NCBI RefSeq assembly: GCF_018873765.1
Contig: NC_057925.1
Span: forward strand, 12,039,568 to 12,103,567
Origin: Telopea speciosissima
Taxonomy: Eukaryota; Streptophyta; Magnoliopsida; Proteales; Proteaceae
Reading direction: 5' to 3'
Length of the DNA stretch: 64,000 nucleotides
In this document: in pieces, positions 61,535 through 64,000 of the stretch
How positions within the stretch are numbered: the first letter of the stretch is position 1
Layout: each line of letters begins with the position of its first letter
Translations under genes and position numbers: made by a program
The notes under the pieces: model-generated
The model's input: the letters and a program-made list of their open reading frames with translations, nothing else
What the model was told of the DNA's origin: nothing
Database searches by the model: none

Positions 61535-61667
61535 TCGGGTTTTAGAGGATCCAGTTGCCAAAACGAGTAGAGTTTCATGAAATGGTTCAAACCATTCTTG
61601 GCCAATTAGTTCATTTTGTGTCACGTGTTGCACAATGAAGGTAGCACTTGCAGGTACTGTCAGATTA

Positions 61668-61800
61668 ATGCATAGCTTAGGCCTTGTATCAAGTATGATC
61701 TCGAATAGAGCTGATTGGAGGGTAAGGATCCATGTAGCCGACCCCATTTAGTGGTCCGATGCTTCCTCCCCAGAGGAATGGAGTTCGGATTTTTTCAACC
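61668..61800 (+). mobile_element. RTE-type LINE tail, truncated
   Basis: Matches 12708-12840 only (from ATGCATAGCTTAGG onward), including the GATCCATGTAGCCGACCCC block equivalent to RIHVADP. About 140 bp present in copy 1 are missing. Confidence 0.65.
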
Positions 61801-62260
61801 CTTTGCACCTACAAGTAGGCCTATCAAACCAAATTAAATGGAGCCCCAATTTGGCACAGTCTCTTCTACGCACAAGTCATTCACGTGCACACCCAATTTG
61901 GGAACCATTAATTTCTAAGGGTGTAGGATGGGGATCCAGCTCCTCTCCAGGGAGCTCAGCGCCCAGGGGGCATCCAAGGGTGTGATTGTGTTGCACACAT
62001 CTCGATTCATGCCTAGAAATGTGTGCGGCACAGCCCAATGGTTGGATGCTCCATGGAGACAAGCTCAATTGGTAGGATGGTCTTCACGTTCCATTTTTCA
62101 AGATTAGGAATAAAAGAATTTCATTAGATGTTAGTTTTTCTCAAGTCTAAAAGTTGCATGTGGTTATTGCCAGTTCCATACGTTTAAAATTTATTGAACT
62201 TAAGTATTAAAGCCTTGGAAAAATTACAAAATTTATATCTTCTATAGAAGGACAAGATGA
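61801..62260. repeat. Non-coding repeat, counterpart of 12831-13314
   Basis: Contains the same GATCCAGCTCCTCTCC and TTGCACACATCTCG words. No gene seen. Confidence 0.4.
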
Positions 62261-62760
62261 CGTAGAAAAAAAAGTTAACCTAAAATGACACAGAAAAGAA
62301 TGGAATTGCAAATAAACAATCACACAATCGAACACAAGGATTTACGTGGTTCGGCAAGATTGCCTACGTCCACGGTGGGATGAGATCTGTTTTATTATCA
62401 ATGCAGAAAGGGTTACAGTCGCTCGTCCTCACACTTCTCTGAAATTAATTACAGAGAAAGAACTATTACTAAAAATTTATAGCAAAACCCAATACAAGTT
62501 ATTTACTGCTTCAACATCCCGGCCTTCTCTGAGCAAAAAAAATATAACATGGATAGGTAGTTGGAGCAAACCACTGCAGGGAAATAAATCAAAGTCAGTT
62601 CATTAAACAACAATCATATTTGTTACCAAAAGAGGCACCTTGAACCTCTCTATTAATCAGTGGAGCTCTTAATTGATAAAATTACGAAGGTATCCTATGT
62701 TTAACTCTTTCTTATCCTTCAAGTATTATTTTGTATAAAATAAATGACATCATCAGCACT
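62261..62760 (-). mobile_element. Copia-type solo LTR-like remnant, copy 2 (fossil)
   Basis: Counterpart of 13315-13810, with the same ACGTGGTTCGGC block. It was present before the duplication. Confidence 0.5.
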
Positions 62761-64000
62761 CTCAAAGATATTTATAGAAAGCCACAGATCCTTAAATAGT
62801 CAACTTCTATGGGGAGACAGATATTGAAGCGCAAGCCATTCAGATTACCTTGGAGATGATGAACTTCTCGGTGAGAAGGTAGACAGATGGTAATTAAGGT
62901 ACACTATGCAGTTTAGGACTGAGAGCTCGACACATGGAAGATGTTAATTCAAACGGAAGACCCAAGAAAATCTCTACAGATCCAAGAGCCCATGAAGAAT
63001 CTGGTGCAAACAATCTGGAGCAGACCCCTATGCAGTACAAAAAGTGCCACTGGGGAAAAAAATTATTGTAATAAGAATTGAATTAAGTCTTGATTTATTG
63101 GTGAAAATTGAAGGAGAAAAACAAAAAGAAAACAAAAATTAAAAAAAATAAAAAATTTTGGGCTTTTTTGTGAAGACCAAATCCAGTTGCTTTTCTTGAG
63201 AAATATAAACCAAACATGGAAATTCATTTCTTTTAACATAACAAACACTATTTTCTACGTATTGGGGTTTTCCTCACTCCATGAACCAAAAACATGACAA
63301 AAGGATACTAAGCTAGACAGCATGCTGATGAAGAACAACTTCTAGATTAAATTATGGTATTTTAACACATAAACAACCACCTAGAAAGACCTAATCTTAA
63401 TAGATCTCATACAATTAATTGTACCTAGATCATGCAATTTAAAAAAAAAAAAAAATAACACCTTACCTGGATCATTCCTGAATGATCCCATACATTGTTC
63501 CCTAACCATGGTGTTCCATCCTGTGAAAAATTTCTGTGCCATGAAAACCAACTCATTTATTTGAACCTTGAATTCTTCATATTCCCTCTATTGATGCATC
63601 AGATAACTCTGATAGACTCGATAACTAGAGCATAAGATAGGGAACATGATAATCAAATATCATAACATTCCCTCATTTTACAACAATATCTAATACGACC
63701 AAAATTTTTAGTATCTGTGTGACTACAGAAGAAAAGTAGTAGAATGTTACCATGAAATTGTCTAAGGAGGCAAAAAGAGAACCCCTTGGAGTCAATTATC
63801 AATACAAAATGAGGCCGAAACAAAATGTCAGCTTTCGTGGCTTTCTTCAAATTAAACAGCACTTCCCTGTTCCAAAATAAGAAAAGGATCATGATTACTT
63901 CAATTGACATCAGATTAACCTCATTTAGTAAGATTAAAATTAGATAACCACCAATGCTAAGCATACATATTAACATAGAGCAATCATTTTCTGAAAAAAT
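62761..64000. other. Receptor-kinase 3' flank, continuing past the window
   Basis: From about 63240 it matches 14230-15000 and 26180-26900, the sequence downstream of the receptor-kinase last exon. No coding region is supported. By homology a further kinase last exon is expected just beyond the right edge. Confidence 0.55.

Larger units (their letters stand above)
59624..61667. mobile_element. Pack-MULE-like element carrying a GPAT fragment, copy 2
   Basis: The left arm at about 59624-59832 and the right arm at about 61172-61667 are inverted copies of each other over roughly 200 bp. Shared words in the arms include CTACCTTCATTGTGCAACA, GGCCAAGAATGGTTTG, CCATTTCATGAAACTCT, CGAGTAGATGG and GGAAACACTTTCAAAT. 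The right arm is split by a 270-bp hAT-type MITE. Between the arms lies the minus-strand GPAT fragment. No transposase is seen. The outermost bases and a 9-bp target duplication could not be fixed, because the right end abuts a truncated RTE tail. Confidence 0.8.
49198..64000 (+). repeat. Segmental duplication, copy 2
   Basis: Direct copy of 1545-15000, open at the right edge of the window. It is longer because it holds three insertions absent from copy 1: a hAT-type MITE (53460-54011), a foldback element (54080-54245) and a solo LTR (58597-59013). Confidence 0.95.

Overview
This is nuclear DNA of a flowering plant, most probably a eudicot. The evidence is GT-AG introns, AT-rich spacers crowded with transposons, a tau-class glutathione S-transferase, a BAHD acyltransferase of the flavonoid/phenolic-glycoside type, an MIK2-like leucine-rich-repeat receptor kinase, and Ty1/copia elements with a tRNA-iMet primer site. 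The species cannot be named from the sequence. No tRNA or rRNA gene, organellar insert or CRISPR array was seen.

The main feature is a large direct segmental duplication. About 13.5 kb at 1545-15000 recurs, in the same order and orientation, at 49198-64000, and copy 2 runs off the right edge. Each copy carries, left to right: a GST gene, a 5'-truncated LINE tail with target-site duplications, a small MITE, a BAHD acyltransferase, a Pack-MULE-like element carrying a decayed glycerol-3-phosphate acyltransferase (GPAT) fragment, an RTE-type LINE tail, an old copia-type LTR, and the 3' flank of an LRR receptor kinase. The surviving genes are complementary: GST reads open in copy 1 but has a frameshift at its start in copy 2, and BAHD has two 2-bp deletions in copy 1 but is open in copy 2.

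Between the copies lies a receptor-kinase region. A partial tandem duplicate (last exon plus intron) is split by a nearly complete 9.2-kb Angela-like copia element (15410-24627). Next comes a two-exon MIK2-like LRR receptor kinase on the minus strand (27146-34179) whose 3.8-kb intron holds a LINE and whose LRR region has a one-base frameshift. From 34.3 to 49.2 kb there is only repeat DNA: GC-rich hAT-like MITEs, a short non-autonomous relative of the Angela-like element (39976-44093), two Mutator-like elements with long inverted ends, a LINE RNase H fragment, and a stretch resembling the receptor-kinase promoter with no gene attached.

The genes are not an operon or a pathway. GST and BAHD enzymes are both common in xenobiotic and secondary metabolism, and MIK2-like kinases in peptide perception and immunity, but their proximity here looks like the result of local duplication. 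Empty and filled insertion sites in the two copies allow many transposon insertions to be ordered in time. I found no clearly new biological system. The most informative signals are the reciprocal gene decay, the GPAT-bearing Pack-MULE, the partial kinase duplication, and the copia derivative whose LTRs appear to have a relocated start.
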